The notes under the pieces are model-generated. The model saw nothing but the letters and a program-made list of their open reading frames with translations, had not been told where the DNA came from and made no database searches. A stretch of DNA of 64,000 nt from CAMBRQ01 sp945870325 (GTDB taxonomy: Bacteria > Bacillota > Clostridia > Lachnospirales > Lachnospiraceae). The DNA is taken from contig NZ_JBNPMC010000011.1 in NCBI RefSeq assembly GCF_050313795.1, positions 17,631-81,630 on the forward strand. Direction: 5' to 3'. The translations under genes were made by a program, and so were the position numbers. Shown here one piece after another: positions 49,023 through 58,878 of the stretch (positions within the stretch are counted from its first letter, which is position 1; every line of letters starts with the position of its first letter).

Positions 49023-50402
49023 ATGGCACAGTTATGGGGTGGTCGTTTTACAAAGGAAACAGACCAGTTAGTATATAATTTTAATGCGTCGATCTCATTT
49101 GATAAGAGATTCTATGCACAGGATATCCGCGGAAGCATTGCGCATGTGATGATGCTGGCAAGACAGGGAATCCTTACAGATATTGAGAAAGAGAAGATTA
49201 TCGATGGTCTGGAAGGAATCTTAAGCGATGTCACGAATGGGAAACTTCAGATATCAGATAGATACGAAGATATCCACAGTTTTGTGGAGGCTACGCTGAT
49301 TGACAGAATCGGAGATCCGGGTAAGAAATTGCATACCGGAAGAAGCCGGAATGATCAGGTTGCATTGGATATGAAACTTTATACAAGAGATGAAGTACAT
49401 ATTATGGATAATCTCATTGAGGAACTTCTTCAGGCAATCTTATCAATTATGGAAGAGAATACAGAGACATATATGCCGGGATTTACCCATCTTCAGAAGG
49501 CACAGCCGATTACGCTGGCACATCATATGGGAGCATATTTTGAGATGTTCAAAAGAGACCATGAGAGACTTCAGGATATCTACAAGCGCATGAATACCTG
49601 TCCATTAGGTTCTGGAGCGCTGGCAGGAACAACTTATCCGTTAGACAGAGAATATACGGCAAGTCTTCTGGGATTCGATGGTCCTACGCTGAATAGTATG
49701 GATGGTGTTTCGGACAGGGATTATCTGCTGGAGTTGTTATCCGCTTTATCCATCATTATGATGCACTTAAGCAGATTTTCTGAAGAAGTGATTATCTGGA
49801 ATTCTAACGAGTATAAATTCGTAGAGATTGATGATGCCTACAGTACCGGAAGCAGCATTATGCCGCAGAAGAAGAATCCGGATATTGCTGAGTTGGTTCG
49901 TGGAAAGACCGGACGTGTCTATGGGGCATTGAATGCGCTCCTTACGACAATGAAGGGAATCCCTCTTGCTTATAATAAAGATATGCAGGAAGATAAAGAA
50001 TGGGCATTCGATGCGATCGATACTGCAAAAGGATGTCTGACTTTATTTACCGGAATGCTTAGAACCATGCAGTTTAACAAAGAACGTATGAAGGACAGCG
50101 CAAGACATGGATTTACCAATGCAACGGATGCGGCAGATTATCTGGTGAATCATGGAGTTCCGTTCAGAGATGCACATGGCATCGTAGGGCAACTGGTATT
50201 ATTATGTATCGAGAAGAAGATTGCATTGGATGAACTCCCGTTAGAAGAGTATCAGAAGATATCTCCGGTATTCGAAGAAGACATCTATGATGCGATCAGC
50301 CTGGAGACCTGTGTAAATAAGCGAATTACACTAGGCGCGCCTGGAAAGATGGCGATGGAAGAGGTAATTGCCGTGTATCAAAAATACATGGATGAATATT
50401 AG
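49023..50402 (+). CDS. argH: Argininosuccinate lyase
   Basis: A 459-residue fumarase/aspartase-superfamily lyase. The landmark loop is SSIMPQKKNPD (catalytic Ser in GSSIMPQKKN), with LHTGRSRNDQVALD and MPGFTHLQKAQPITL upstream. It splits argininosuccinate into arginine and fumarate, the last step of arginine synthesis. AAAGGAAGAGAAAGCCAT precedes the ATG. argG is not next to it here. Confidence 0.98.
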   Translation: MAQLWGGRFTKETDQLVYNFNASISFDKRFYAQDIRGSIAHVMMLARQGILTDIEKEKIIDGLEGILSDVTNGKLQISDRYEDIHSFVEATLIDRIGDPGKKLHTGRSRNDQVALDMKLYTRDEVHIMDNLIEELLQAILSIMEENTETYMPGFTHLQKAQPITLAHHMGAYFEMFKRDHERLQDIYKRMNTCPLGSGALAGTTYPLDREYTASLLGFDGPTLNSMDGVSDRDYLLELLSALSIIMMHLSRFSEEVIIWNSNEYKFVEIDDAYSTGSSIMPQKKNPDIAELVRGKTGRVYGALNALLTTMKGIPLAYNKDMQEDKEWAFDAIDTAKGCLTLFTGMLRTMQFNKERMKDSARHGFTNATDAADYLVNHGVPFRDAHGIVGQLVLLCIEKKIALDELPLEEYQKISPVFEEDIYDAISLETCVNKRITLGAPGKMAMEEVIAVYQKYMDEY

Positions 50403-50454
50403 AATAAATAGTATATCAGCAAAAGATTAGTAAAAGAAATGGAGAGAAGGAATT

Positions 50455-51540
50455 ATGGAACAGAAATTAAGAGTAGGTATCTTAGGAGCAACAGGAATGG
50501 TTGGACAGCGTTTTATCTCACTGCTTGAAGACCATCCATGGTTCGAGGTTGTAACGGTGGCAGCAAGCCCAAGATCAGCAGGAAAGACATATGAAGAAGC
50601 TGTGGGCGGCCGCTGGAAGATGACAACACCAATGCCAGAAGCAGTAAAGAATCTGGTAGTGCTGAATGTAAATGAAGTAGAGAAGGTTGCGTCAACGGTT
50701 GATTTCGTATTCAGTGCAGTTGATATGACAAAAGAAGAGATTAAAGCAATCGAAGAAGAATATGCGAAGACAGAGACTCCGGTTGTATCCAATAACAGCG
50801 CACATCGCTGGACACCGGATGTGCCGATGGTAGTACCGGAAATCAATGCAGAACATTTTGAAGTGATTAAGTCTCAGAAGGAACGTCTTGGAACAACTCG
50901 TGGATTCATCGCAGTAAAACCGAACTGCTCTATCCAGAGTTATGCGCCATGTCTTGCAGCATGGAAAGAATTCGGACCAAAAGAAGTAGTAGCAACAACA
51001 TATCAGGCAATCTCAGGAGCAGGAAAGACCTTCAAAGACTGGCCGGAGATGGTAGAGAATATTATCCCATATATCGGCGGTGAGGAAGAGAAGAGCGAGC
51101 AGGAGCCATTACGTGTATTAGGTAAAGTAGAGAATGGACAGATTGTGAAGGCAGAACTTCCGAAGATTACTTGTCAGTGTGTTCGTGTACCTGTATTGAA
51201 TGGTCATACTGCTGCAGTATTCATCAACTTTGAGAAGAAGCCAACCAAAGAACAGTTAATTGAGAAACTGGTGAATTATAAGGGATTCCCACAGGAAGCA
51301 GAACTGCCAAGTGCTCCGAAGCAGTTTATTCAGTATCTGGAGGAGGATAACCGTCCTCAGGTGAATCTGGATGTGGACTATGAAAAGGGCATGGGCGTAT
51401 CAATTGGACGTCTGAGAGAAGACAGCATGTTCGATTATAAGTTCATTGGATTGTCCCATAATACGGTTCGTGGTGCGGCTGGCGGAGCTGTGCTTTGTGC
51501 AGAGGCATTGACGGCAAAAGGATATATTCAGGCTAAGTAA
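50455..51540 (+). CDS. asd: Aspartate-semialdehyde dehydrogenase
   Basis: A 361-residue protein: Rossmann motif GILGATGMVGQRF (8-20), catalytic Cys158 in VKPNCSIQSYAP, and the C-terminal LSHNTVRGAAGGAVL. It reduces aspartyl phosphate to aspartate semialdehyde for lysine, threonine, methionine and diaminopimelate. The length and the KPNCSIQSYAP form fit the fungal/archaeal-like Asd type rather than the E. coli type. The ribosome site is GAGAAGGAATT. No lysine riboswitch is visible in the short 52-base gap before it. Confidence 0.96.
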   Translation: MEQKLRVGILGATGMVGQRFISLLEDHPWFEVVTVAASPRSAGKTYEEAVGGRWKMTTPMPEAVKNLVVLNVNEVEKVASTVDFVFSAVDMTKEEIKAIEEEYAKTETPVVSNNSAHRWTPDVPMVVPEINAEHFEVIKSQKERLGTTRGFIAVKPNCSIQSYAPCLAAWKEFGPKEVVATTYQAISGAGKTFKDWPEMVENIIPYIGGEEEKSEQEPLRVLGKVENGQIVKAELPKITCQCVRVPVLNGHTAAVFINFEKKPTKEQLIEKLVNYKGFPQEAELPSAPKQFIQYLEEDNRPQVNLDVDYEKGMGVSIGRLREDSMFDYKFIGLSHNTVRGAAGGAVLCAEALTAKGYIQAK

Positions 51541-51576
51541 GAATTTTTTGGAGAAAATTAGTTGGCGTAGGTGTAC

Positions 51577-51631
51577 GGCGTGGGGGTGAATCTTGGGTGG
51601 TTGGCAGCCGCCCAAGGCTCACCCCCGCGCC
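51577..51631. repeat. Long GC-rich hairpin, possibly family A related
   Basis: GGCGTGGGGGTGAATCTTGG and CCAAGGCTCACCCCCGCGCC form a stem of about 25 bases with several G-U pairs. It is preceded by GTGTACGGC, words also present in the family A palindromes (GTACGGC), but the rest differs. It sits between asd and ppk1 and may also act as a terminator, though the following T-rich sequence is some distance away. Confidence 0.6.
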
Positions 51632-51741
51632 TGTCTTCCTTAACATGATTTTTACAATATCTTTTATTCTTCCTTCTTTCATTTCCTCTTATCAGGTGGT
51701 AAAATAAAAAGAGAGTTATAAAAAAGTGCGAGGTACCAGAT

Positions 51742-53865
51742 ATGGACAAAGAGATTCTAAATTATACCCAAAACAGAGAACTATCATGGCTTAAATTCAA
51801 CAAACGAGTATTAGAGGAGGCACAGGACCCGTCTGTTCCGCTTCTGGAGCGCATGAAGTTCGTGGCGATATTCACCAGCAATCTGGATGAGTTCTTTATG
51901 ATTCGTGTCGGAAGCCTGTTCGATATGGCACATACGGATGCGAATACGAAGGACAGCCGTTCCGGCATGACACCAAAAGAGCAGCTTCAGAAGATATTTG
52001 AGGAGGTTGCGCCTCTTTATAAAGAGAGAGATAAGACATACGCTGAGATTAAGAAGCAGCTTAGTCCATATGGAGTATGTGGACTTGGGTTTAAAGAATT
52101 AGAGCAGGATGAGAAGAAGTATGTGAAGAAATATTTTAAAGACCAGATCCTGCCGATTCTGTCCCCGCAGATCGTGGATGCAAACCATCCATTTCCGCAT
52201 CTTTTGAATAAGGACATCTATGTAACGGCGAATCTGAAACTGAAAGAGAAATCCAATGCTAAAAATGTGCTTGGAATTGTTCCGGTTCCGAAATTTGTAT
52301 CGGATGTGCTTTATCTTCCGGGACATGATATCCGATATATCCGTATGGAGAAAGTCATTATGGAGCATCTGGATCTTGTCTTTGCACAGTATGAAGTGTC
52401 AGATGCGAATTATATCTGCGTGACAAGGAATGCAGATATCGCACCGGATGATGAGGCGTTGGAGGTCAATGATGATTTTCGCTATCTCATGAAAGAGACT
52501 CTTCATAAACGCCGCAGAATGTCCGTAGTGCGTCTGGAGATTGCGGAAAAATTAAAACCGGATATGGAGGCATATTTCTGTGAGAAATTCCATATCGAGC
52601 CGAATCAGATCTTCCGTACGAAGATGCCGATGAAGTTAGATTATGTGTTTGCAATCAGCAGCAATCTGCCGGAATCTATGAAGCGTTCACTGATCTATTC
52701 GCCGTTTTCACCGCAGAATTCTCCGCGTGTGCAGGATAGCAGTGTGATGAAGCAGGTGAAGAAGAAGGATGTCCTGCTGTTCTATCCATACGAGAGTATG
52801 AATCCGTTCCTGAAGATGATCAAAGAAGCATCGGTTGATCCGAATGTTATGACGATTAAGATTACGATCTACCGATTGGCTAAGAAGGCACGTCTGGTTG
52901 AGTATTTATGTGCGGCGGCAGAGAATGGAAAAGAAGTTACTGTTTTGATAGAGTTAAGAGCAAGATTCGATGAACAGAACAATATCGACTGGTCTGAGCG
53001 TCTGGAAGAAGCGGGATGCCGTGTGATCTATGGATTTGAAGGATATAAAGTACATTCGAAGATCTGTCTGATTACATATCGGAACCGGAATGAGATTCAG
53101 TATATCACGCAGATTGGAACCGGTAACTATAATGAGAAGACCGCGGCAATGTATACGGATCTGTCATTAATGACAGGTAACCAGGCAATAGGCAGAGATG
53201 CAGCGGAGTTTTTCAAGAATATGTCGATTGGTAACTTAAGTGGCAATTATGACCATCTGATCGTGTCTCCGACGAGTCTGAAGCAGAAGGTTCTTTATCT
53301 GATGGATGAGGAGATTCAGAAGGGAAGCAGCGGACGGATTATTATGAAGATGAATTCGCTTACGGATGTAGATTTTATCAAGAAAGTGTCAGAAGCATCC
53401 AAGGCGGGAGTTAAGATAGACTTGATTGTAAGAGGAATCTGCTGTATACTTCCAGGAGTACCGGGTTATACAGATAATTTAAGAGTTATGAGCGTTGTGG
53501 GAAGATATCTGGAACATCCTCGTATCTTTAGTTTTGGCACGGGAGCAGAGCAGAAGATCTATATCGGTTCCGCAGATATGATGACGAGAAATACGGAGAA
53601 GCGTGTGGAGGTTGCCTGCCCGGTATTGGATGAGGATATTAAGAAGCAGATCAATCATTACCTGAAAGTAATGCTTGCAGATAATATCAAGTCCAGAGTA
53701 CTGTTAAGTGACGGTACATTCGTGAAGAAGAAAGCATCTGAGCCAATGATAGATTCTCAGGCAGTATTCATGGAGGAGGCGATTCATGCCAAGAAGGAGA
53801 CTCCGGAGAAAGAAAGGACGCTTGGGGATTGGTTTAAGAGGCTTTTGAAGAGTAAAAGGAGTTAG
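51742..53865 (+). CDS. ppk1: Polyphosphate kinase 1
   Basis: A 707-residue protein. The N-terminal domain begins RELSWLKFNKRVLEEAQD, and the catalytic His is in GYKVHSKICLI (the phosphorylated His), with a second HKD-type half, FSFGTGAEQKIYIGSADMM. PPK1 makes polyphosphate from ATP and stores phosphate and energy. It is about 20 residues longer than usual at the C-terminus, with a basic tail. It lies 10 bases upstream of topB, so the two could be cotranscribed although their functions are unrelated. Confidence 0.97.
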   Translation: MDKEILNYTQNRELSWLKFNKRVLEEAQDPSVPLLERMKFVAIFTSNLDEFFMIRVGSLFDMAHTDANTKDSRSGMTPKEQLQKIFEEVAPLYKERDKTYAEIKKQLSPYGVCGLGFKELEQDEKKYVKKYFKDQILPILSPQIVDANHPFPHLLNKDIYVTANLKLKEKSNAKNVLGIVPVPKFVSDVLYLPGHDIRYIRMEKVIMEHLDLVFAQYEVSDANYICVTRNADIAPDDEALEVNDDFRYLMKETLHKRRRMSVVRLEIAEKLKPDMEAYFCEKFHIEPNQIFRTKMPMKLDYVFAISSNLPESMKRSLIYSPFSPQNSPRVQDSSVMKQVKKKDVLLFYPYESMNPFLKMIKEASVDPNVMTIKITIYRLAKKARLVEYLCAAAENGKEVTVLIELRARFDEQNNIDWSERLEEAGCRVIYGFEGYKVHSKICLITYRNRNEIQYITQIGTGNYNEKTAAMYTDLSLMTGNQAIGRDAAEFFKNMSIGNLSGNYDHLIVSPTSLKQKVLYLMDEEIQKGSSGRIIMKMNSLTDVDFIKKVSEASKAGVKIDLIVRGICCILPGVPGYTDNLRVMSVVGRYLEHPRIFSFGTGAEQKIYIGSADMMTRNTEKRVEVACPVLDEDIKKQINHYLKVMLADNIKSRVLLSDGTFVKKKASEPMIDSQAVFMEEAIHAKKETPEKERTLGDWFKRLLKSKRS

Positions 53866-53874
53866 ATAATATCT

Positions 53875-55905
53875 ATGGGGAAATCACTTTATATTGCTGA
53901 GAAACCCAGTGTGGCACAGGAATTTGCCAAGGCACTGAAGATAAAGGCTAGAAGACAAGACGGATACCTGGAGTCAGAGGAAGCAATCGTTACCTGGTGT
54001 GTCGGACATCTGGTAACCATGAGTTATCCGGAAGAATATGATCCGAATCTAAAAAGGTGGAGCCTTGAGACTCTGCCTTTTATACCGGAGGAATTCAAAT
54101 ATGAAGTGATTCCGGCGGTGGCCAAACAATATAAGACTGTAGCAGGTCTTCTGAACCGTAAGGATGTGGAGGTAATCTATGTATGTACCGACTCCGGACG
54201 GGAAGGAGAGTATATCTATCGCCTGGTGGAACAGCAGGCGCATGTACAGGGAAAAGAACGAAGGCGTGTCTGGATCGATTCCCAGACGGAGGAGGAGATT
54301 TTAAGAGGAATCCGGGAAGCAAAGGATCTGAAAGAATACGATAATCTGTCAGCATCTGCGTATCTTAGGGCAAAAGAAGATTATCTGATGGGAATTAATT
54401 TCTCTCGCCTGCTGACGTTAAAATATGGGAATAGTATTTCCAATTATCTGAATACTAAGTATTCGGTTATCTCAGTAGGAAGGGTTATGACCTGCGTGCT
54501 TGGAATGGTGGTGCGGCGGGAACGGGAGATCAGAGAATTCGTAGAGACGCCGTTTTACAGAGTCATCAGTACAATCGGAGAGAAAGGGCAGACATTTGAA
54601 GGAGAGTGGAGAGCCGTGAAAGGCTCCAGATGGTTCGAATCTTTTGATCTGTATAAAGAGAATGGATTCAAGGAAAGAAAGAAGGCAGAAGAACTCATAG
54701 CTTATCTAAGCAATGAGACACCGCTTAAGTGCCAGATTGTATCCATAGAGAAGAAAAAAGAGAAGAAGAATCCACCCCTGCTTTTTAACCTTGCAGAGTT
54801 GCAGAATGAATGCTCTAAGCGCTTCAAGATCAGCCCGGATGAGACCCTTCGGATTGTGCAGGAGTTATATGAGAAGAAACTTGTTACCTATCCAAGAACC
54901 GATGCCAGAGTCTTATCAACGGCAGTAGCCAAGGAGATACATAAGAACCTGAATGGGCTGATGAAATACGAGCCGGCAGTACCTTATCTTCAGGATATTG
55001 TAGCGCTTAAGAGCCATAAGGGATTAGAGAAGACAAGGTATGTGAATGATAAGCAGATTACTGACCATTATGCGATTATTCCGACAGGACAGGGAGTAGG
55101 AACACTTGGCTCATTGTCACATTTGTCAAGCCAGGTGTATGATGTGATCGTGCGAAGATTCTTAAGCATCTTTTATCCTCCGGCGGTATATCAGAAGGTA
55201 GCAATCGTTACTAAGATGAAAGAAGAGTCCTTCTTCTCAAGTTTTAAAGTGTTGGCAGAAGAAGGATATCTGAAGGTTGCGGGCATTCCGGGAAAGAAGA
55301 ATTCCGGAACCGAAGAGGATAGTAATGCAGAGGAGAAAGATACGGATGCGGCATTTTTCCAGAAGATACAGGCTTTGAAAAAAGGAATGATACTGGAGGT
55401 GCAGTCATTGGATATCAAAGAAGGCAAGACTTCTCCGCCGAAGCGTTATAATTCTGGTTCTTTGATTCTTGCAATGGAGAATGCAGGGCAGTTGATTGAA
55501 GATGAGGAATTGCGGGCGCAGATAAAAGGAAGCGGTATCGGAACCAGTGCAACCCGTGGTGAGATTCTGAAGAAGCTTTTTCACAATAAGTATCTGGCAT
55601 TGAATAAAAAGACGCAGATTGTAACACCAACGATGTTGGGAGAGATGATCTTTGATGTGGTGGAGCATTCTATTAAGTCGCTGTTGAACCCGGAACTGAC
55701 AGCCAGTTGGGAGAAGGGACTGACTTATGTGGCAGATGGCGAGATTACGCCGGATGAATATATGCAGAAACTGGATCATTTTATTATGAGCAGGACTCAG
55801 GGAGTAAAAGGATTATATAACCAGAACCAGCTTCGAGCCTGTTATGATAAAGTGGCACAGTATTATAAAAAGCCGACGAAAGGAAGGAATGCGTCCAAAT
55901 CATAA
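53875..55905 (+). CDS. topB: DNA topoisomerase III (TopB)
   Basis: A 676-residue type IA topoisomerase: TOPRIM motif at the start (SLYIAEKPSVAQEFAKAL) and DSGREGEYIYR, then the active-site Tyr in KLVTYPRTDARVL, and GIGTSATRGEILKKL. The C-terminus (KKPTKGRNASKS) has no zinc ribbons, as in many TopB proteins of clostridia. It decatenates and relaxes negatively supercoiled DNA. It could be a chromosomal copy or one of mobile-element origin; its neighbours are housekeeping genes, so chromosomal is more likely. Confidence 0.94.
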   Translation: MGKSLYIAEKPSVAQEFAKALKIKARRQDGYLESEEAIVTWCVGHLVTMSYPEEYDPNLKRWSLETLPFIPEEFKYEVIPAVAKQYKTVAGLLNRKDVEVIYVCTDSGREGEYIYRLVEQQAHVQGKERRRVWIDSQTEEEILRGIREAKDLKEYDNLSASAYLRAKEDYLMGINFSRLLTLKYGNSISNYLNTKYSVISVGRVMTCVLGMVVRREREIREFVETPFYRVISTIGEKGQTFEGEWRAVKGSRWFESFDLYKENGFKERKKAEELIAYLSNETPLKCQIVSIEKKKEKKNPPLLFNLAELQNECSKRFKISPDETLRIVQELYEKKLVTYPRTDARVLSTAVAKEIHKNLNGLMKYEPAVPYLQDIVALKSHKGLEKTRYVNDKQITDHYAIIPTGQGVGTLGSLSHLSSQVYDVIVRRFLSIFYPPAVYQKVAIVTKMKEESFFSSFKVLAEEGYLKVAGIPGKKNSGTEEDSNAEEKDTDAAFFQKIQALKKGMILEVQSLDIKEGKTSPPKRYNSGSLILAMENAGQLIEDEELRAQIKGSGIGTSATRGEILKKLFHNKYLALNKKTQIVTPTMLGEMIFDVVEHSIKSLLNPELTASWEKGLTYVADGEITPDEYMQKLDHFIMSRTQGVKGLYNQNQLRACYDKVAQYYKKPTKGRNASKS

Positions 55906-55956
55906 GAGATAGATATGTAGGCAAAAAATAACCAATAAGAGAGGAGAACAGATATC

Positions 55957-56628
55957 ATGAAAGGATTAACAATAGCAGAATTGTATACGCTGGAGGAGAC
56001 AATCGCAAAGGATATCTTCGAGGGAGCAACTTATCCATGGGAGGTTCTTCCGAAGATCAGTGCATTCATTCTTCAGTTAGGTGCAACGCTTCCGGAAGAA
56101 GAATATGACAAGGTAGGAGAGGATGTATGGATCGCCAAATCTGCGAAAGTCTTCGAATCAGCATATATTCACGGACCGGCAATCATTGGAAAGAATGCAG
56201 AGGTAAGACACTGCGCATTCATCCGTGGCAATGCGATTGTAGGCGAAGGAGCAGTTGTTGGGAATTCTACAGAGTTGAAGAATGTCATCCTGTTTAATAA
56301 AGTGCAGGTTCCACACTATAATTATGTGGGGGATTCTATACTGGGATACAAGGCACATATGGGTGCAGGCTCTATCACATCCAATGTAAAATCCGATAAG
56401 AAACTGGTAGTAGTGAAGACCCCGGAAGGCAATATTGAGACAGGCATTAAGAAATTCGGCGCTATGCTGGGAGACGAAGTTGAAGTAGGCTGCGGAACAG
56501 TCTTGAATCCAGGAAGTGTTGTAGGCGGTCATACGAATATCTATCCACTCTCCAGTGTCAGAGGATATGTGTCGGCAAACAGCATCTATAAGAAGCAGGG
56601 CGAAGTAGTAGAGAAACAGGAGGACTAG
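55957..56628 (+). CDS. Left-handed beta-helix (LbH) protein, GlmU-C-terminus-like
   Basis: A 223-residue protein with hexapeptide repeats from about residue 60 to 200 (for example VFESAYIHGPAIIGKNAEVRH, AIVGEGAVVGNSTELKNVIL, GAGSITSNVKSDKK). It resembles the acetyltransferase half of GlmU but lacks the nucleotidyltransferase half; a ~50-residue helical N-terminus precedes the helix. Acyl or acetyl transfer to a nucleotide sugar is likely; the substrate is unknown. It is often annotated as a UDP-GlcNAc pyrophosphorylase in Lachnospiraceae, which its missing domain makes unlikely. It overlaps no gene and ends 2 bases before the next start. Confidence 0.85.
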   Translation: MKGLTIAELYTLEETIAKDIFEGATYPWEVLPKISAFILQLGATLPEEEYDKVGEDVWIAKSAKVFESAYIHGPAIIGKNAEVRHCAFIRGNAIVGEGAVVGNSTELKNVILFNKVQVPHYNYVGDSILGYKAHMGAGSITSNVKSDKKLVVVKTPEGNIETGIKKFGAMLGDEVEVGCGTVLNPGSVVGGHTNIYPLSSVRGYVSANSIYKKQGEVVEKQED

Positions 56629-56630
56629 AC

Positions 56631-57506
56631 ATGAATAAGATCGGTTTTATTGGAGTTGGAATCATGGGCAAATCCATGGTTCGCAATCTCATGAAGGCAG
56701 GGTTTGAACTTCATATCTATGCGAGAACAAAATCAAAAGTAGAAGATGTAATCAGTGAAGGAGCAGTGTTCCACGAATCAATCAGTGACTGTGTCAGTGA
56801 TTGTGAGGCGGTGATCACGATCGTGGGCTTCCCAAGAGACGTTGAAGAGGTGTATTTTGATGAAGGGAATATCTTAGACAGCGTGAAACCGGGAACCTAT
56901 CTGATCGATATGACGACCACAAGTCCGATGCTTGCAGAGAAGATCTTCAAGGCAGGAAGTGAAAAAGGATGTCATGTGCTGGATGCGCCTGTAACTGGTG
57001 GTGATACTGGAGCCAAGGCGGGAACATTATCCATTCTTGTAGGTGGCCTGAAGGAAGATTATGAGGCATGTATGCCGTTATTTGAGGCAATGGGAACCAA
57101 TATCAATTACCAGGGAACTGCCGGATGCGGACAGCATGCCAAACTTGCCAATCAGATTATGATAGCAGGAGCATTATCAGGTGTCTGTGAGGCGTTGACT
57201 TATGCCAAGAGCAAAGGTTTGGATCTTCAGGTACTTCTTGATTCTGTTTCTACCGGGGCGGCTGGAAGTAAGCAGCTTGATACCTTCGGACCGAAGATTC
57301 TGGCAGGAGACTATGCACCAGGGTTCTTTATGAAGCATTTCATCAAGGATATGCGGCTTGCGCTGACAGAAGCGAACATGAGTGAACTGAACCTGGAGGT
57401 ATTAAGCCAGGTGCTTGCAAGTTATGAGATGCTGGAAGCCGAAGGGTACGGTGATCTGGGAACGCAGGCATTGATGAAATATTATGAAGAGACAGAGGAA
57501 GAATAG
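56631..57506 (+). CDS. 3-hydroxyisobutyrate dehydrogenase-like NAD(P) oxidoreductase
   Basis: A 291-residue protein: IGFIGVGIMGKSMVRNL (4-20), DAPVTGGDTGA (118-128) and Lys171 in GQHAKLANQ. It is a paralogue of the dehydrogenase at 11118, at similar length but different in surface sequence. The substrate is a beta-hydroxy acid of unknown type (glycolate/tartronate semialdehyde or hydroxyisobutyrate reductase). It is coupled to the LbH gene (2-base gap) and is followed by mgsA after 73 bases. Confidence 0.88.
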   Translation: MNKIGFIGVGIMGKSMVRNLMKAGFELHIYARTKSKVEDVISEGAVFHESISDCVSDCEAVITIVGFPRDVEEVYFDEGNILDSVKPGTYLIDMTTTSPMLAEKIFKAGSEKGCHVLDAPVTGGDTGAKAGTLSILVGGLKEDYEACMPLFEAMGTNINYQGTAGCGQHAKLANQIMIAGALSGVCEALTYAKSKGLDLQVLLDSVSTGAAGSKQLDTFGPKILAGDYAPGFFMKHFIKDMRLALTEANMSELNLEVLSQVLASYEMLEAEGYGDLGTQALMKYYEETEEE

Positions 57507-57579
57507 AACTTTGGTTTCTTGTAAATGAAGCGCAGATATAGTATGATGAATATAGAGTTGTAAGAAAGGAGTTTAAGCA

Positions 57580-58056
57580 ATGTTAGATAATAATTATGTA
57601 ACATTTGAGATAGGCAAGGCAAAACATATTGCGTTGGTTGCTCATGATGGAAAGAAGAAAGAACTGGTAGAGTGGTGTGATAAGAATAAGGACATCTTAA
57701 AGAGCCATTTCTTATGTGGAACAGGTACTACAGCAAGATTGATCGCAGAGAAGACCGGACTTCCTGTGAAGGGATATAATAGTGGCCCGCTGGGAGGCGA
57801 TCAGCAGATAGGTGCGAAGATTGTAGAGGGACAGATTGATTTTATGATTTTCTTATGGGATCCGTTAGCAGCGCAGCCGCATGATCCGGATGTAAAGGCA
57901 CTTCTTCGTATTGCGGTTGTATATGATATTCCGATCGCGAATAATCTGGCAACAGCAGATTTCATGCTTCATTCCGAATATATGAATGGAACATATAGCA
58001 GAAGAGTAGAGAACTTCAATAAGACGATTCAAGAACGTGTGGAGCAGATGAAGTAG
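57580..58056 (+). CDS. mgsA: Methylglyoxal synthase
   Basis: A 158-residue protein with the MgsA pattern: IALVAHDGKKKELVEW near the start, CGTGTTARLIAEKTG, GPLGGDQQIGAKIVEG and FLWDPLAAQPHDPDVKALLRIAVVYDIPIA. It converts dihydroxyacetone phosphate to methylglyoxal, a bypass when sugar phosphates build up. This may link to the acid-sugar pathway, whose product is also DHAP. A ribosome site, AAAGGAG, precedes the ATG. Confidence 0.97.
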   Translation: MLDNNYVTFEIGKAKHIALVAHDGKKKELVEWCDKNKDILKSHFLCGTGTTARLIAEKTGLPVKGYNSGPLGGDQQIGAKIVEGQIDFMIFLWDPLAAQPHDPDVKALLRIAVVYDIPIANNLATADFMLHSEYMNGTYSRRVENFNKTIQERVEQMK

Positions 58057-58077
58057 AAGAATTTTGTGAGGTATAGT

Positions 58078-58626
58078 ATGGAATTCTATGAATTTGATCA
58101 GGACAATCTCGGGAAATATCATTTTAGCAACAAACAGGCGAAGAAGACGCTGGAGGCACGGATTGGCGAGATATGCCGCTCAATTAAGCGGGCGATTCGC
58201 TTGCAGGTAATCTTGGGCGTGATCTTTATTGTGTCTGCGGTTGTCTTCCTGCATTCCCTGTATTGCGCTCCGTTATATTTGTCCATATTGTGGATATTTA
58301 CTTGGAGTACAACCATGCTCCGTATGTATTTTTGTATCCAGGGAATGTGGAAGATGGGGGTTCGGAAAGAGCAGCGTAAGATGGTGTTCCTCCGTATCCG
58401 CGGGTTGTTTCATGTACAGCTTATGATTCTGGCGTGGTTCCTGGTTGTGGTGGGATTCTATTGCTATCTGGATATGGGAGTTCTTTTTGTTGGAAATATC
58501 CTGGTGATGGGCATTGTTCTTGCTTTCATTGCTTATGCGTTGTCTTATATGACCTGCAGCCAGAAGTATCTGCTTTGGTGGGAGTTCGGTAATGACAATG
58601 AAGGATATTGGATACTGGGTGAATAG
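58078..58626 (+). CDS. Unknown four-TM membrane protein
   Basis: A 182-residue protein. An N-terminal cytoplasmic part of about 35 residues is followed by hydrophobic segments at roughly 38-75 and 100-155 (VILGVIFIVSAVVFLHSLYC, LSILWIFTWSTTMLRMYFC, LMILAWFLVVVGFYCYLDM, LFVGNILVMGIVLAFIAYAL). No family recognised. I start at ATG 58078, with GAGG 9 bases upstream, instead of the GTG at 58066. It follows mgsA by 21 bases and is closed by a strong terminator. Confidence 0.72.
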   Translation: MEFYEFDQDNLGKYHFSNKQAKKTLEARIGEICRSIKRAIRLQVILGVIFIVSAVVFLHSLYCAPLYLSILWIFTWSTTMLRMYFCIQGMWKMGVRKEQRKMVFLRIRGLFHVQLMILAWFLVVVGFYCYLDMGVLFVGNILVMGIVLAFIAYALSYMTCSQKYLLWWEFGNDNEGYWILGE

Positions 58627-58647
58627 GAAAGAAAATATCATAAAAAG

Positions 58648-58676
58648 CCTGTCGGGAGTTTCCCGGCAGGTTTTTT
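58648..58676 (+). terminator. Strong rho-independent terminator
   Basis: CCTGTCGGGA and TCCCGGCAGG form a 10-base stem (one G-U) with a 3-base loop, flanked by AAAAAG and followed by TTTTTT. It ends the mgsA-membrane protein unit. Confidence 0.92.
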
Positions 58677-58772
58677 GCGTTGCCAAAGCATGCGGAGGGA
58701 ACTGCTGGTGGCAGGTTCTGTAGGTTGTTGTAGATTCAGTACAAAGATACTGTGAAAAGATATAAAATTTCG

Positions 58773-58801
58773 TTGACATTGTATGAAGTATGTGGTATTC
58801 T
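58773..58801 (+). promoter_or_regulatory. Promoter of the symporter gene
   Basis: TTGACA (58773-58778), 17-base spacer, TATTCT (58796-58801). The transcript would have a ~70-base leader with a hairpin ACTTCAATGCGTTGAAG. The match makes this a good promoter call. Confidence 0.65.
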
Positions 58802-58878
58802 TAGTGAGTGCTGAACTTCAATGCGTTGAAGCGTTGCGGTTTAAAGTGACAAACAGGATGAAAGTTGAGGGAAAAATT

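Noticed and set aside
56631..57506. Recent duplicate of the dehydrogenase at 11118
   Set aside because: The two share only family motifs; their surface sequences and neighbours differ, so they are old paralogues.
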